Below, piece after piece: positions 11,213-24,100 of a stretch of 64,000 nucleotides of DNA. The translations under genes were made by a program, and so were the position numbers. Every line of letters starts with the position of its first letter. The first letter of the stretch is position 1. Origin of the DNA: Circinella minor (taxonomy: Eukaryota; Mucoromycota; Mucoromycetes; Mucorales; Lichtheimiaceae); assembly GCA_016758965.1 (NCBI GenBank), contig JAEPRB010000014.1:62001-126000 (forward strand), in the 5' to 3' direction. The notes under the pieces were generated by a model. The model was not told where the DNA came from. It ran no database searches and worked only from the letters and a program-made list of their open reading frames with translations.

Positions 11213-13630
11213 GATGTTATATAAAGACGAAAGACAATAAAAAAATTAGTTAATAAGAAATAAAAATAAAAATTAATAAAAGAAAGCAGTAGGTATAAAA
11301 AAATAAAAGAAGAAAAAGCGACCAAAAAATATACGCAGTATTATAATATTATTCCCGTGCACCTTTATATTATTATTGTAGTTATGAAAAGAAAATAATG
11401 TTGATGCGGTATAAGTAAAGGTTAAAATGTTATTGCTGCTCCTATAATGTTTTTGACTTTATTTTCTTATTTGTACTGTCGTAGTAATTAACATAATTCT
11501 TGGAGCAAAAAAAAAAAAAAAAAAATATACAACAACTGAGTTTTTTTTTTCTGTTTTTTTATTGGGAAATAATATGCTAAATAAACTCAAAAGTTTAAAT
11601 CTGCACAAAGGTAATCCATTTCAACAAAGAAACGTATAAGCCATATTTCAATATTGACCATTTTATTTCTTTGTTTCTGTCTCAAATACATAAATACGCA
11701 TACTACTGTACATACATACAGGTACATGAAAATGAAAATGATGTAGTATTTAGACTGACATTTATACTAGTATACGTTTTATTATTACTATCAGTTCTGT
11801 TTCCTATTTTTTCATGTCAAAGAATATTAAGATCGTTTGAATCGAACATAAAATAAAAAAAGTGAGGGGAACACAATGAGATTTTTTAAGGCAAATTGGA
11901 ACCTCCTTTTTAACATAGTTTAAGAAAACAATATATATTTCTTAAATAACATATACACAACAAACATTTTAATCATAATCTGGAGAAGATAAAAACTTTG
12001 AACGACGAAAAATAATAATAATAAAGTTTGTACGTAAACTTTAACCTCACTTTAAAATATAAACTTGCTACACTATATATTATAGCTTGTAACTTCATGG
12101 TTCCTTTGAGTTCCCCAACTATCCCTTTGCTCCCTTTTTTCTCCTTTTTTTTTATTTATTCTTTTTCCTCTTTTACTAGTATCCCCTTCTAGATATAATA
12201 TCTACTCTGTAAAAATCTAGTACTTTATTCAGAAAGAACAAGAAAAAGAAGCTATTTCATTACGTATCGAACGTAGTTGTATATGTAAATGGATTATTTC
12301 TTTTCCTATCTTTTACGTACATTCAAACCTCCTTGATTCTTTTCTCTGCATAGTTGTCCTTGCAGGCTTTTATAGTTACCTCCGCTCGTACTGATTTAAA
12401 ATGAACAAGCTCTTCCCTCATTCTCTCTTTTTCCCCATTACCTACTATTCCACTAAAGTGACCCTTGAGTTCAACCCACCCAGGAATATAACTATTTTCT
12501 AGTATAATATATTTCTCCTTATCTGTTATAATTATTACTAAACTCAATGAAAAACTTATTTTAAACAAACAAAAAAAAAGAAAATTCCTCAAATACGTAT
12601 TCTCCTTGATTTTTTTTCTCTCTCCTCGTTTTCTCCATCGCCGTCTATGCAATGATGGAAATAATAAAGATTAAAGGATATATAAAACAAAGAGAATATA
12701 AATTTTGTATATAGTTGTTCATGTATAATGTATCATTTACATTACGTTTGTCTATTATACTAATATTGTATATTGTATATTGTATTAACTGATATTACTA
12801 ATAATTTTACAAACAAACAATAAAAAAACAGCCATCAATGGATGTTGCTCATTTTCCCAAATTAAAATGTACCCATATTACGTACGTTACATTTATAAAA
12901 TTTCAAATATGAGAATCATAAGTACCTACGTATACGTAAGAGACTTTTGTACTGTAAAAATGAGGAGCAGTAAGAAAATATCCATATAGTAAAGTAGACT
13001 ATGTAATGGTGTGTGGAGTTGAGTATAAGAGTGATAGAAAATATGCAAAATTTGATATTGTTAAAGCTTAATCAACATCATTGTCTTTTGTCGTACCTAC
13101 ACATACTAATCTAGTATGTTATTATCTAATTCTTTTTTTTTACTAGTGTACGTAGCAGTATACGAAATAATAATAGCAATATTATAGTTCTTTTTTTTGT
13201 GCTTATTTCGTTTATCGGTTGATTATTCACTACACCATATGTATAATGCGTATTGTAAAAGAGTTGCATGATCGAATTACTACGGCTCTTTCACTTTGTA
13301 TATTCTTCCAGTTTCTTTGCTCTTGTGGAGAAGCAGGAATTAGACAATCTATAAAAATTGATATGAGCTAGTAAAGAGCTTTAATTTATGATCTTTATTA
13401 TTATAATAATTCTGCCACTGACAATTTGTGTTTTTTTTTCTTGTTTTAATGTCTTTTTTTCGATCATTGATCGTCGTCTAAGACTATTACACATTTTATA
13501 ACTTAAAAAGTTAACTGTTATTTTTACAAGGGAAAGAAATATGGGTCATGTTTTTCTGATTTCATTGGGAAAAAATAAACAGTACTTTTTGTTAATTACG
13601 GACCTTCGAAATGTAATAGCCACTTTGCTT
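11213..13630. other. Intergenic region, no gene seen
   Basis: About 2.4 kb of AT-rich sequence upstream of the disordered-protein gene. It includes a long A-run near 11506-11524 and pyrimidine-rich tracts near 12120-12190. A minus-strand open frame at 12323-12652 has low-complexity, biased composition and no recognisable domain, so I do not call it. Confidence 0.45.
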
Positions 13631-13699
13631 ATTTCGTTGCTCAAAAGACTGGTCTATTTCACTGCTTAAAAAAAAAATTCACTGCTTAAAGAGACGGGT

Positions 13700-13712
13700 C
13701 CATTTCACTGCT
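13700..13712 (+). repeat. Left inverted repeat CCATTTCACTGCT
   Basis: Perfect 13-bp match, in inverted orientation, to 15467-15479. It is the last of about four imperfect tandem units on this side. Confidence 0.7.
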
Positions 13713-13743
13713 CCCTTTTCACTTTTTTTTTTTTAACCTAAAA

Positions 13744-15035
13744 ATGATCATCTCTCGTGAGGAAGCATGCTGCATTTTTTATTGTAAAAAATTTAACGAA
13801 GAAAATGCTCAAACCTGTACTGAAAGAGTAGCAAAGATGGAAGAAGTTGAAATTTGTTACAGAAGTAATCCAAATGAACCAGAGATTGTATGTGAAGCGT
13901 GAATATTTGGTGCTCCAACTCTTTACAGCCTGTACAAATCAAAAAACGAAATAGAAAAAAAAAAACCAAGGATATCCTGCTTTGTAAGTAAAAATAAATG
14001 AGAGAAACGAAATCGTTGCTAATAACATTAAAATATAGACCATGACGCCCAAATTGTAGATTTTATAAACTATGTATATCGGTAGCAAATAGAATCTTCG
14101 CCAAACTCTCCATACGAGTTAAAATATGTATATGATAAAGAAATTTTAGGAATTGTTTGGAATTTCACTAAAAAAATTGACAAAACTACACCTTTGGCAT
14201 TCACCCGATGGCTGAACAAGCAAAAACGTTGATTTTTTATCAGATGAGCCAAAGCGTAAAATTAAAAACAACAAGATAAGAATGCGTCATCTGAATGTTT
14301 TGGATAACGGATATTATGGTAAAACTCGTAAATGATATTACAAGATAAACAAAATAAATTAACTTCAATTTTGTAGTTGATCTTGCAAAAAACATTATAG
14401 ATGTAATACCAAGACATCATGCCTACATAAACCAATTAAAAAAGGATGGATATCATATCATCGGTTATTGTAGAAAGTCAAAAACACCAAGTAGCAATCG
14501 ACCAGCTCTATTACAAAGAATGGTGAATATATTACGTCAATGATCACTGGTAGAAAAAGTTTTCGTATCACCTTGCAGCAATGTTAAACAAGCTTTTTCT
14601 AAACGAGATTTAAATGATCAAGATATATCATTATCAGAATTAGATTATGTGCATGGAAATACTCAAGGTAAAAAAAAAAAAAATAACAACATAATCAATC
14701 CAATATTGAAAAAGTAATTATTCTTTAGACTTTTTAACTTTTATTCAAGACAACGATAAAGTTTGTGTGGTGGCGCTAGATTTTGCAGGGTTCACCACCA
14801 ATATGAGTGATTTAAAAAATATTTTAAGGCAAGTAAACAAATAATATGAATTCTGAAATAAAAACCGAACAAATAATCTTGTAGTAGTGACTATCCCAAG
14901 ATGGAAAAAATTATCATCGACTTGTATTTCTACGAAAATCAATTTAAAGTGTTTAACAGCAATCAATTGTTAAACACTGTGAAAGAGTTGAAATTATTCA
15001 ACTGTCGTCCTAATTACAAACAACGAAGCAAATAG
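13744..15035 (+). pseudogene. Broken gene with resolvase-like sequence pattern
   Basis: Coding-like segments run in order on the plus strand but are broken by in-frame stops (TGA at 13900, a TAG near 14087, a TGA near 14543) and at least one frameshift near 14230. The start reads MIISREEACCIFYCKKFNEE. Downstream pieces include VDLAKNIIDVIPRHHAYI, HIIGYCRKSKTPSSNRPALL, SLVEKVFVSPCSN and KVCVVALDFAGFTTNMSDLK, with plausible introns at about 14670-14727 and 14829-14882. The order GYCRKS, then R-x-x-LLQRMV, then VVALDFAG..T..SDL recalls the N-terminal catalytic fold of serine resolvases (GYxRVS...LDRxxRxxxDL). The Ser is present in CRKS, but the usual arginines of the LDR motif are not. Family assignment is therefore tentative; that it is decayed is clear. 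Confidence 0.6.
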
Positions 15036-15139
15036 ACAGCTTACTGATTTTAAAGTTATAATGACTACTATCCATGACAATAAAATACCTCATTAAGAAT
15101 TTTACTTATTGAATTAAAAAGTTTCCTATTAAAAATGAG

Positions 15140-15343
15140 CTAATTATATCTCTTGAATTTTAAAGGTTCAGAATCTATTCTGTCGTTACAAAGTAATATA
15201 GGTTGCAATGGATTCTTGTCGTAGCAAATGTCGACATCTTCAAAACGTTCCATTCTTTTCAAAAGCTTTTTCACGTTAGATTCCGTGTATTTATGGCAAA
15301 AGAAAGTACATATTGCCTGTTCTCTGGCTATATTCTTGACCAT
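15140..15343 (-). pseudogene. Diverged copy of the element's N-terminal domain, opposite strand
   Basis: A 67-residue open frame begins MVKNIAREQAICTFFCHKY. It aligns by eye with the start of the plus-strand broken gene: IAREQAICTFFCHKY against ISREEACCIFYCKKF, and MERFEDVDICYDKNP against VAKMEEVEICYRSNP. Identity is roughly 40-50 percent over about 50 residues, with two Cys in C-x3-C spacing shared. It stops shortly after this domain, so it is either a truncated copy or a free-standing small protein. The two copies converge within the inverted ends. Confidence 0.5.
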
Positions 15344-15466
15344 TAATTAGGAGCCAATGCTGCTTGAAGTAAAAAATAAAAATTAAAGCTAGAAGAGTCA
15401 TTCTTTACTCCGTAAACAAATCACGTGGCAAATTGCAACCTTATTACTATTTTATTTTATTTTTTA

Positions 15467-15479
15467 AGCAGTGAAATGG
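15467..15479 (-). repeat. Right inverted repeat (copy of CCATTTCACTGCT)
   Basis: Perfect reverse complement of 13700-13712; the match does not extend far beyond 13 bp. Confidence 0.7.
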
Positions 15480-15608
15480 TACACAAATTTCAAAGCGGGA
15501 ACAATAACTTGGTTCTCCTTTAACAGATAGCCAAGCAAAAAAAAAGACTCACCTTCTTTTTCTTCTTTAACAACGAACATATTTCCAACATTTTCATTTT
15601 ATTATTTA

Positions 15609-17415
15609 ATGTCAATAGCATCAGCATTGAGAGATACAGTTTATGGCGTAACGTCATGCTGCTTTCCTAACCCAACCATACAAATTAACAAAAAAACGTT
15701 TAAAGTAATCCGACTACTAGGCGAAGGGTAATTTATTTTTATATATACAACACCCTATTTCTATCTCTCGAAAGAAAAAAAAAACATAAAACAACTTTCC
15801 AGATAGTAAATGGTTAATGGACAATTGTTGACAATTATATATATATATATATATATATATATGAATATTTAGTGGATATGCATTCGTTTATCTTGTTCAA
15901 GACGTCCCAACAGGTCGTCTTTATGCACTCAAAAAAATCCGTTGTCCACCCGGCGACCAAGATGCGGTGGCAGATGCAATGAGAGAAGTTGACATGTATC
16001 GCATGTTCCAACATGAAAATATTGTTAAAGTTTTGGTAATTGCATATGATTAGATTGACTTTTATGGTTTTTATATAAAGCTTCACACTGATACACTTCG
16101 TTTTTATTATTATTTGTGTTGCTGGATAAAATATATACGCATTAGAATACTAGTATCATGACAGAAAAGGATGGCACAAAGATAGTTTATATATTTTTGC
16201 CTTATTATAAGGTAAATGTATAGTTAATTATTATGTGTCTGATAATATAATACACATATACATATTTTTAATTTATAATAATTATATATAGCGAGGCAAT
16301 CTACAAGATAGTATCAATGCCAATAACTTGAGTAAAACACATTTTCCCGAAAGAGAGCTTCTTCGTTTCTTTCGAAAAATTTGTTATGCTGTCCGTGTCC
16401 TGCACACATTTCAACTGCCAAGAGTTCCAATGAGAAATAATGACGAAGAAGACTCCCCGGCTCCCGACACAGTAAATCAACGTATGGTCACCGTCTCATC
16501 CAATCACGCGATGGCCTCGTCAAAACCATACCATCACAGTAACGGATATCAACGAACATCAGACAACGAAGAAGGAACAGTGGTTCCCTATGGTAAACTG
16601 ATAACGCTTTTGTGTTGTTTATTTTTTTTTCCCTTAGACTAATTATCACTATTATTTTTATAGCACATCGAGATTTGAAACCTGGTAATATACTTATAGC
16701 AGACGATGGTCAGACACCTATTTTATCTGATTTTGGATCTATCATGAGAGCACGAATTACAATCAAAACTCGACAAGATGCGTTAATACAACAAGTAAGA
16801 GAAAGAAAAAAAATCCATAAATACAAGAACAAAACTTAAATTAAAAAAAATTGCATAGGATCTTACTGCGGAGCACTCAACAATGGCATATCGCTCCCCA
16901 GAATTATACGATATTCAAAAAGGAACTGAGTTGGACGAAAAAGTGGATATTTGGGTAAGAATTTAAACAAAAAAAGTTATTTTGGCTTGTGTTGAATTGG
17001 ATGAACACAATAGCAAATATATGTTCCGTATGGTTTATAGTAACCAACGCTCATATGATTTTTAGAGTCTTGGTTGTTTATTATACGCTACTGCGTATGG
17101 GCAAAGCCCATTTGAAGCAAATACACAGGATGTTGGTGGATCCATGTCATTGGCGGTTTTGAATAATAAATACAAATTTCCATCACAAGGTGATTCTTAT
17201 AGTGAAGGCCTAAGAGAACTCATAAAGTCAATGTTGGTACTGGATAGAAAAGAACGAGCTGATATACAATCGGTAAGAAAGAAGAATAAGAGTGATTAGA
17301 TCTTAAACTGAATTATATTGATACTCACATTTTTTTTTTTTGGTGGTGGTGGGGATATTATTATAATAAGGTCATCGACCAGGTTGATAATTTATTGGAG
17401 ATTTCTTCAGCTTAA
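15609..17415 (+). CDS. STK16/ENV7-like serine/threonine protein kinase
   Basis: Eight exons (15609-15727, 15873-16035, 16146-16211, 16292-16592, 16664-16794, 16859-16954, 17066-17272, 17371-17415) join to 375 residues. It is a kinase of the NAK/STK16 family; yeast ENV7 acts at the vacuole and human STK16 at the Golgi. The glycine loop is LLGEGGYAFVYLV (about 37-49), the ATP-binding Lys lies in LYALKK (about 60), the catalytic loop is AHRDLKPGN with Asp220, and the magnesium motif is DFG at 239-241. The substrate segment is MAYRSPELYD. CC at residues 17-18 matches the N-terminal palmitoylation position known for ENV7/STK16. An insert of about 55 polar residues (157-214) sits immediately before the catalytic loop, at the place where fungal members carry a variable insert. 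All splice joins keep frame. Confidence 0.92.
15836..15862. repeat. AT dinucleotide microsatellite in kinase intron 1
   Basis: A perfect TA/AT run of about 27 bp lies shortly before the 3' splice site of the first kinase intron. Confidence 0.9.
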
Positions 17416-20400
17416 AAAAAAACTGTTACTTTTTTTTTTTCACATGATCATTTTTCATGTCTAACACAACAGCATCATTAATCAAGCACAAACAATTTTA
17501 CATTTTAAGATAGCATTCATCTCAACATTTTGTTTTATTTGTCACACAATATTTTTACTTTCTTTTTTAATCGCTATTATACTCATTCCTTCTTTTCTCA
17601 TACTGATCTTAGTCATATTCTCCCCAATGCAGCATTCAATTTAGAACCCATAATACGTTTTCCTTTTTTTATTCGTTTTACCAGAACTAACTTACAAACT
17701 TGTGCATAGCATTTTTCTCGTTTTAATCTTTTGCTATTATTATTTTTGTCATTTTATCTTTTATTTTATTCATTTTTATTATAAACCAAACATTTTATCC
17801 GGAAAATCGATGTATATAAAATAACATGGGTAAAAAAAAATAATACCAGATTCTAAATATAGCTTGCTTATGAATGTTAATAACACTACATTATGCCATA
17901 TGTCGATCATTACCATGACTTTTTTATATAAGAATGTTTCCTTGTAATCGATTTAGAACCAGTCATGCGTCTGAAACACCGAGCCAAAGGTCGCGTGATG
18001 CACAAGCAGGTAATCAATCGTTCATAAAAAAAATGTAACAGATAGATGCTTTTTTTTCCTACCCCAATATAATATTAGTCTTTCAAGATGTTTTATCCGG
18101 GTAAAAGCTATTCGAAGGATAAGCATAATAGTTTTACACGTATTATCCAATTACATAATGATAATCATAAAAAATAACTAGCCCTTGTCTATATTATATT
18201 ATATGAATGCCTATCAATTATGAAACAAGAGTATAAAACATACTGACACGTACGTAATTTAATTTATAAAATATGTTATGTTAAGCCAGGATATTGTTTT
18301 AGAATGGTACATACTCCTGTATAATTTTGGACGGTATAGTGGCAGTTATATATATTTTTTATAGACATTAAAATTATTTACTTGTATTGGTACAAAGATA
18401 CAATCAATAACACTTATTATAATATGAAGGAGGAATTAATTTGTTTCGAGGTTATATTATATGAGTGTCTTGTTTTTCAGAAAATCATGTAATTGTAAAG
18501 TCATTAGTAGCTTCTACTACCGTTCTACGTATCAACTTACAAGGGAATATAACGATAATTTAATTGTTTTTAGATTCTACGTATGTATATTATAGTTCTT
18601 GAAAAAGATTAGTGTACTTTTCGCTGCGGCTCCTTGTAATAGGAACATAGTATTAACCCCTTTATTAATATTTTTTTACAGCATATATCCGCGAAGAATT
18701 CCCTATTTACAAAAGTAAAGCAATGTTATACAATTTTTTTTTTATCGCAGCAAATTTTACATATAGTAATTAATAATAAAAACTTAGTTCAGCAACATAC
18801 TACGTAATCTCATTATTTCATGTAAATAAGAACATATCTTCTTTTTGAATAACTAATAGAAGACAAATACTTTAAGGGATGTTCATTGATTCAATGAAAA
18901 AGTCATTGTTCGTAACAAATCATATTAACGACTATTACAAAAATTTCTTATCATTTTCCACTCTTTTTACAACAACCACTATATATATACATTATACACA
19001 GATACTATTGCGAAATAAATTCCACACATGACAAGTAATATGATGCTCGACTTTCGTGCGAATATAGTAAATCTACGTGAGCAATATACACCTATAAAAA
19101 GTCTTAATTTTTAACAGGTAGTAGAGCACCGAAAGAGAGATTAAATGTTACTAAGTAATAAGTTGTCGTTGTTATACTGGGGCTTTTATGGTTTTTTTTA
19201 CACTAATATAAGACTATCCCAAAGTGAATACATATAAAAACCGAACTTGCATAAACTATACGTGCTTTACCATCACGTCTTGAGTATCATACATGGTACA
19301 TGCGATACTTCAAAGTTAAAAAATAAAAGTTGATGAATCTTATTATTGATTTATATCTCATATAATCTAAAACTCATCAACAACAATGTCATTATAATAC
19401 ATGTACAACCCGTAACAATCATGTCGGACAAAAGAACTGCATATTTTTATCGGCTTTCATGCATCTTTATAAAGGCGCAGCGTTGTAACTATTATTATTG
19501 TTATTCTCCTTCTGATATTATCTTAGTTTCTCACTTCTTCCACCTCCTTCCTCAACTCCCCCCCCCCAAAAAAAAAAGTTTTTTTTTTATCTTGTACACG
19601 TGTCTGTGGTGTACTCTATAAGCTCTCTAAGTATTTTGGGCTTTGCACTTATATATAACGTTATACTGCTGCTATGCGATGAGAATTATTGATCAAAGCT
19701 CTAGTTTGGAATTATTTGTGGAACGTTAATAAAAGGTTTTGTTCTTTCATTCTGTACATCGCTTTACGTATTTTCATAAAGTAAAGTAAAGAAAAGCTAG
19801 AAGAATATCTCTGATAATAGAGATCTATGAAATGTACAATCTTTTTAGCTAACTATGAATACCATCATAAAAAAATAACAACAGGAAAAAAAGTCAAGTC
19901 AGCAGATATAATACTATTATGTATAAGGCGCCAAGAGCACAAGTTTTCTGTCATCAGGTATAAGAAAATGATTATGATACGTATACTGTTTCAGGCTTCT
20001 AATTATTTGTTCCCCCCAAAAAAAATATATTTGTTTATATATTGTCTCTATTTGACAATTTTGCTATTCTGTAAATAAAAAATAAAAAATAAATAAAAGA
20101 AGGGTCCCAATCAATTCAATTGCTATTATTAACAAAAAATTATAGCAAACATGAATATTTTATTAAACTATATATTATAATATAATATAATATATAATAT
20201 GGTAAATTGGAACGTTACATGTGCGGCGCAAGGACTTACCTTTTATTGCAAGTAAACCAGATGCTTTGAAGAACCCCGATAAAGGTTATCCGTAACAACT
20301 ATAATACACAAACTAAAAGCACTGACAACGATACTGCACATCCGGTTAATTAATATAATAGACATTATTATGATCATATAACGTTAATTTATTTTATTTT

Positions 20401-21199
20401 TGACCAAGTAAATTAAAATAATTGTTAGAATCCTGGTTTATAGGATGCAGATCTTATGCATCAGATACTACGCAAGGAATTTTTTTGAACAAGAAAAAAA
20501 AGCCCATATACCATCTTTGATAATGGTGTAAATCTTTATAAAACCTTTTTTTCGTTCGACCCAGCCAACCAGCAAAAAAGGCCGCCAATGAGCCGTGCGA
20601 GAATAGTGACGTTTCACAATGAGGCACTTTTGGAATATATTATTTTCTGGGTACCTTGACTACAACGTAACGCAAATGGCGTATAATTTATATTGTAATA
20701 ACAATTACATATGTTTTTTTTTTGTATTATTAATAATAAAAGAAATAAGAAAAGGTTTTTGTTGTTGTATGTGTATAAATAAAAAAATAAACTCTCAAAA
20801 ATAATAATAAATAACTTTGATAATGATGAATTGGCGCGTATTTTCCATGTTACATAAAAAGGAAAGGAGAAGCGAAAGGGGGAAATTGGGGGGAGAGTAA
20901 AGTTGATGAATGTTTTTTAAGTACGTATTACAAAAGGCAGGCGAGCTTTAAAATTCTACGCCGTTCGATTAATTAGGAATCGCTCGTGTGATGCAGCAGG
21001 TTTGTTGAGAAAAAAAAGAAGAAACCAATCCAACACATTTCTTCTCTTAAGCATATAAATTAATATTGATCGACCACCAGTTTCTCTGTTTCTCTTTTTT
21101 TTTTTGGCTTTTTTTTCCCCAGATTGTAAATCTGTTGTTTGCATTGTACTTTTTTTTTTTTTTGCTCTTCTTCTTTCTTTACCAAACAAACATAAAAAC
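17416..21199. other. Long intergenic region, no confident gene
   Basis: About 3.8 kb between two plus-strand genes, AT-rich, with several TACGTA palindromes and homopolymer runs, including a C-run then an A-run near 19559-19577. A 34-codon plus-strand frame at 17934-18038 (starting MFPCNRFRTSHASETPSQRS) has non-repetitive composition but no recognisable homology. No tRNA was recognised. The last 200 bp, rich in T-runs, should hold the promoter and leader of the SEL1 gene. Confidence 0.45.
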
Positions 21200-24100
21200 A
21201 TGGGCCAACACCAGAGTAAAACTGGTAGACATCGTAGGGGTAGCAATAACAACAGAGCACGTCACTTTCCATCAACATCATCCTCAACGTCCTTAGCCCC
21301 AAATTCTTCACCACAACCACCGCAGCCACAACCATTACGAACCCAACAATTACAACGTCAGCGTCAACAACAGTTTCAACATAATCGTAGTAGTAGTCAT
21401 TACCATAATTCTTCCCCTACATTACAACAATCATCTTCCTCATCATCGATATTAAAGCAGCAACAACAAAGATTATCAAATTCACCATATAGCAGCCACC
21501 AACCGTCCACTATATCAATATCTCAGCCTATCCTCATTGATGATGATGACGAAGGTAGTTATGGACCACGCTTATCGATTGATTTTTATTCAAATGATAC
21601 GACAAGTTTAATAAAAAATCATATCATGAAAGAAAGTCCCCTAACCATCAACGACGATCGACTGTTATATAGTGACCTTCAAGAGTATATTCCACCTACT
21701 TTATCATCATCATCATCATTATCATCAACAGCCTCCTTGGAAACAGCAATGTTTTCAACCATTTCATCACCATCTTCCATGTCCTCCGCTGCACCATCAA
21801 TTTACTCCAGTAAATTTACTCCCGTACAACAACAACCCGCTTTAATTCATGTACGCCAGCAGCAACAACAACACCGACGCTCGAATATCGTTACTAATGT
21901 TACTCAGACCACTAATAAAAAATCAACAGGTGCACCATCATTAACAGCACCCAGTTCCACTAGCTCGTTATTGCTACCATCATCGTCGGGGACTTCTACT
22001 ACTGCTGCGACCGATAATAGTAGTAGTCTCGTGACAACCGCGAATGACCAGTCTACATTTGTTTCACAAGCGAGTAAGAATGAGCAGCAGCAACAACAGT
22101 ATCAAGACTTGTACCGACTCGTAAAAAGCAAACAAATCGAAGCATATTATCCGTTTGGCATCTTTCAATACTATGGTATGACTTCTTCTGGAAAACCCAG
22201 TTATGATAAAGCTTTTACTTTATTTCAGGGAGCTGCTGTAGAATATATAAAGTTATTGGACGCCCAACCAAATCACCCACAATATGAACAAATTCGTGGC
22301 ATTGTTTCGAGCTCTCAGTATTATCTTGGTGAGATGCTCCTTAACGGAAAAAAAGGAACTCTTAAAGATGAAATGAAAGCTTTGAAGTATTTTACCTCGG
22401 CTGCCAACCACAGTTACCCTCCGGCTCAATACATGATTGGATACTATTATCAACATGGTAAAGCTGATTACAAAATCAATCTGCAAGTCGCATATGAATG
22501 GTATAGCGCAGCCGCAGCACAAGGTTACTCAAAAGCTCAGGCTGCCGTTAGTAAATTACTCCTCAAACAAATCGATGGTAACAACAAGGTGGTTTTCGAC
22601 AATCGTTCAAAAAATGAGTTACTTCAAAAAACATTAATTTTACTTGAGTCAGCTGCTGAAAAGGTAAAAAGAAAAATATAAACCTTTTTTTTTAGTGTTT
22701 TTTATTTTTATTTTATTTTAGAGACTAACTTTAAAAAATAATCAAAAAGGGTAATGCCGATGGTCTATTACAACTCGCATTCCTTTATGAGGAAGGAATA
22801 CATGTGGAAAAAAGTCTGTGCAGAGCCTTTGATTTCTATGAGCGACTTCTTGACAACGTCGACGACGGGAATTATGGAGCGACACATTATATGATGGGTG
22901 TCAACTATCGACATGGTAGTAATGATCTGACTCGCGATGATGAGTTGGCTTTGAAGCATTTCCAATTATCTGCCCAATCTGGATATCCTCAAGGACAACG
23001 CGTTCTTGGCAATATGTACGCTGATGGCATTGGTGTCACAAAAAATGAATCAGAAGCTCACCAACTATTCAAAAAAGCTGCGGCGCAAGGTGATCCATTA
23101 GCGTCGTGTTTACTCGCAAAGCAATACGAATATGGACGTGGTTGTTCCAAAAATATTCAAGAAGCGATTAACCACTATGAACAAGCTGCGCAGCGGACCG
23201 AGACCCTGCCTGTCAATTGTGTTCCTGCACAACTTGCGCTTGCCATGTTGCTTGATACTAGTGGTCGTCATGAAGAAGCATTTGAATGGTTCCAAAAGGT
23301 AGCCACTAGCAAAAATTTCAAGGAAGGTACTACCTCAAAGGAGCTCGAATCCATGTACATGCATAAACTTGCATTATATCGTAATACAGCTCGACTGTAT
23401 ATCGCCTTGTACCAACTCCATGGCAACGGTTTGCTCCAAACTGACCCTATTGCTGCATTTAAATTATTACTCAACTTGGCGGATACCGAAGACTTTGCCG
23501 ATGCACATTATCATACTGCATGTGCATATAAAGATGGTATCGCTGGTGTTGTTGAGCGTAACCCAAAACTGGCATACGATTACTTTCGCAAGGCCGCAGA
23601 TTTAGGACACATGTTCAGTCAATTTAATGCTGCTGATATGCTGTCGAATGGATTTGCATTTACCGACGAACAAGGTGTACAACACTTAGTTAAGGACCGA
23701 GAACAAGCCTATTATCTTTACGCAAGTGCTTCAACCCAAGGTCACTCACTATCGCAGATGTGCGAAGCTGTTTACTATATCGAAGGATTGCCGCCAGTTG
23801 ATCGTGATCTTGAACGCGCTGAAGAACTGCTACGCGGGGCTGTTATCCGAGGTCTTCCGGAAGCCATGGTTACATTGAGTCGAATTCTTATTAATAACCC
23901 GGATACTGTTGCCGAAGCATATACATGGTTACTCAAAGCTGCAAAAAGAGATAATATAGATGCAATGCGAGAACTTGCCAAGGCATACGAGATGAATCTT
24001 CTACCCGTTGCAGAAGGAAAGACAAACTACCAGGAGGGGTACGCGTGGTTGGAAAAAGCAGCATTATTTAATGATCCAAGAGCTTGGTTTCAAATGGCAC

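Larger units (their letters stand above)
13631..15480. mobile_element. Degenerate mobile-element-like locus with 13-bp inverted ends
   Basis: The sequence CCATTTCACTGCT at 13700-13712 recurs as a perfect inverted copy at 15467-15479. On the left side it is preceded by imperfect tandem copies of TTTCACTGCTTAAA (from about 13631 to 13690). Between these ends lie a broken plus-strand gene (13744-15035) and a diverged minus-strand copy of its N-terminal domain (15140-15343). Inverted ends enclosing a decayed intron-containing gene suggest an old transposable or integrated element. I did not see a convincing target-site duplication. The element family is not recognised; a link to serine-recombinase elements is only a weak inference. 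Confidence 0.5.

Noticed and set aside
12323..12652. 109-codon minus-strand frame
   Set aside because: Basic, low-complexity composition from A/T-rich DNA, with no splice partners or recognisable domain.
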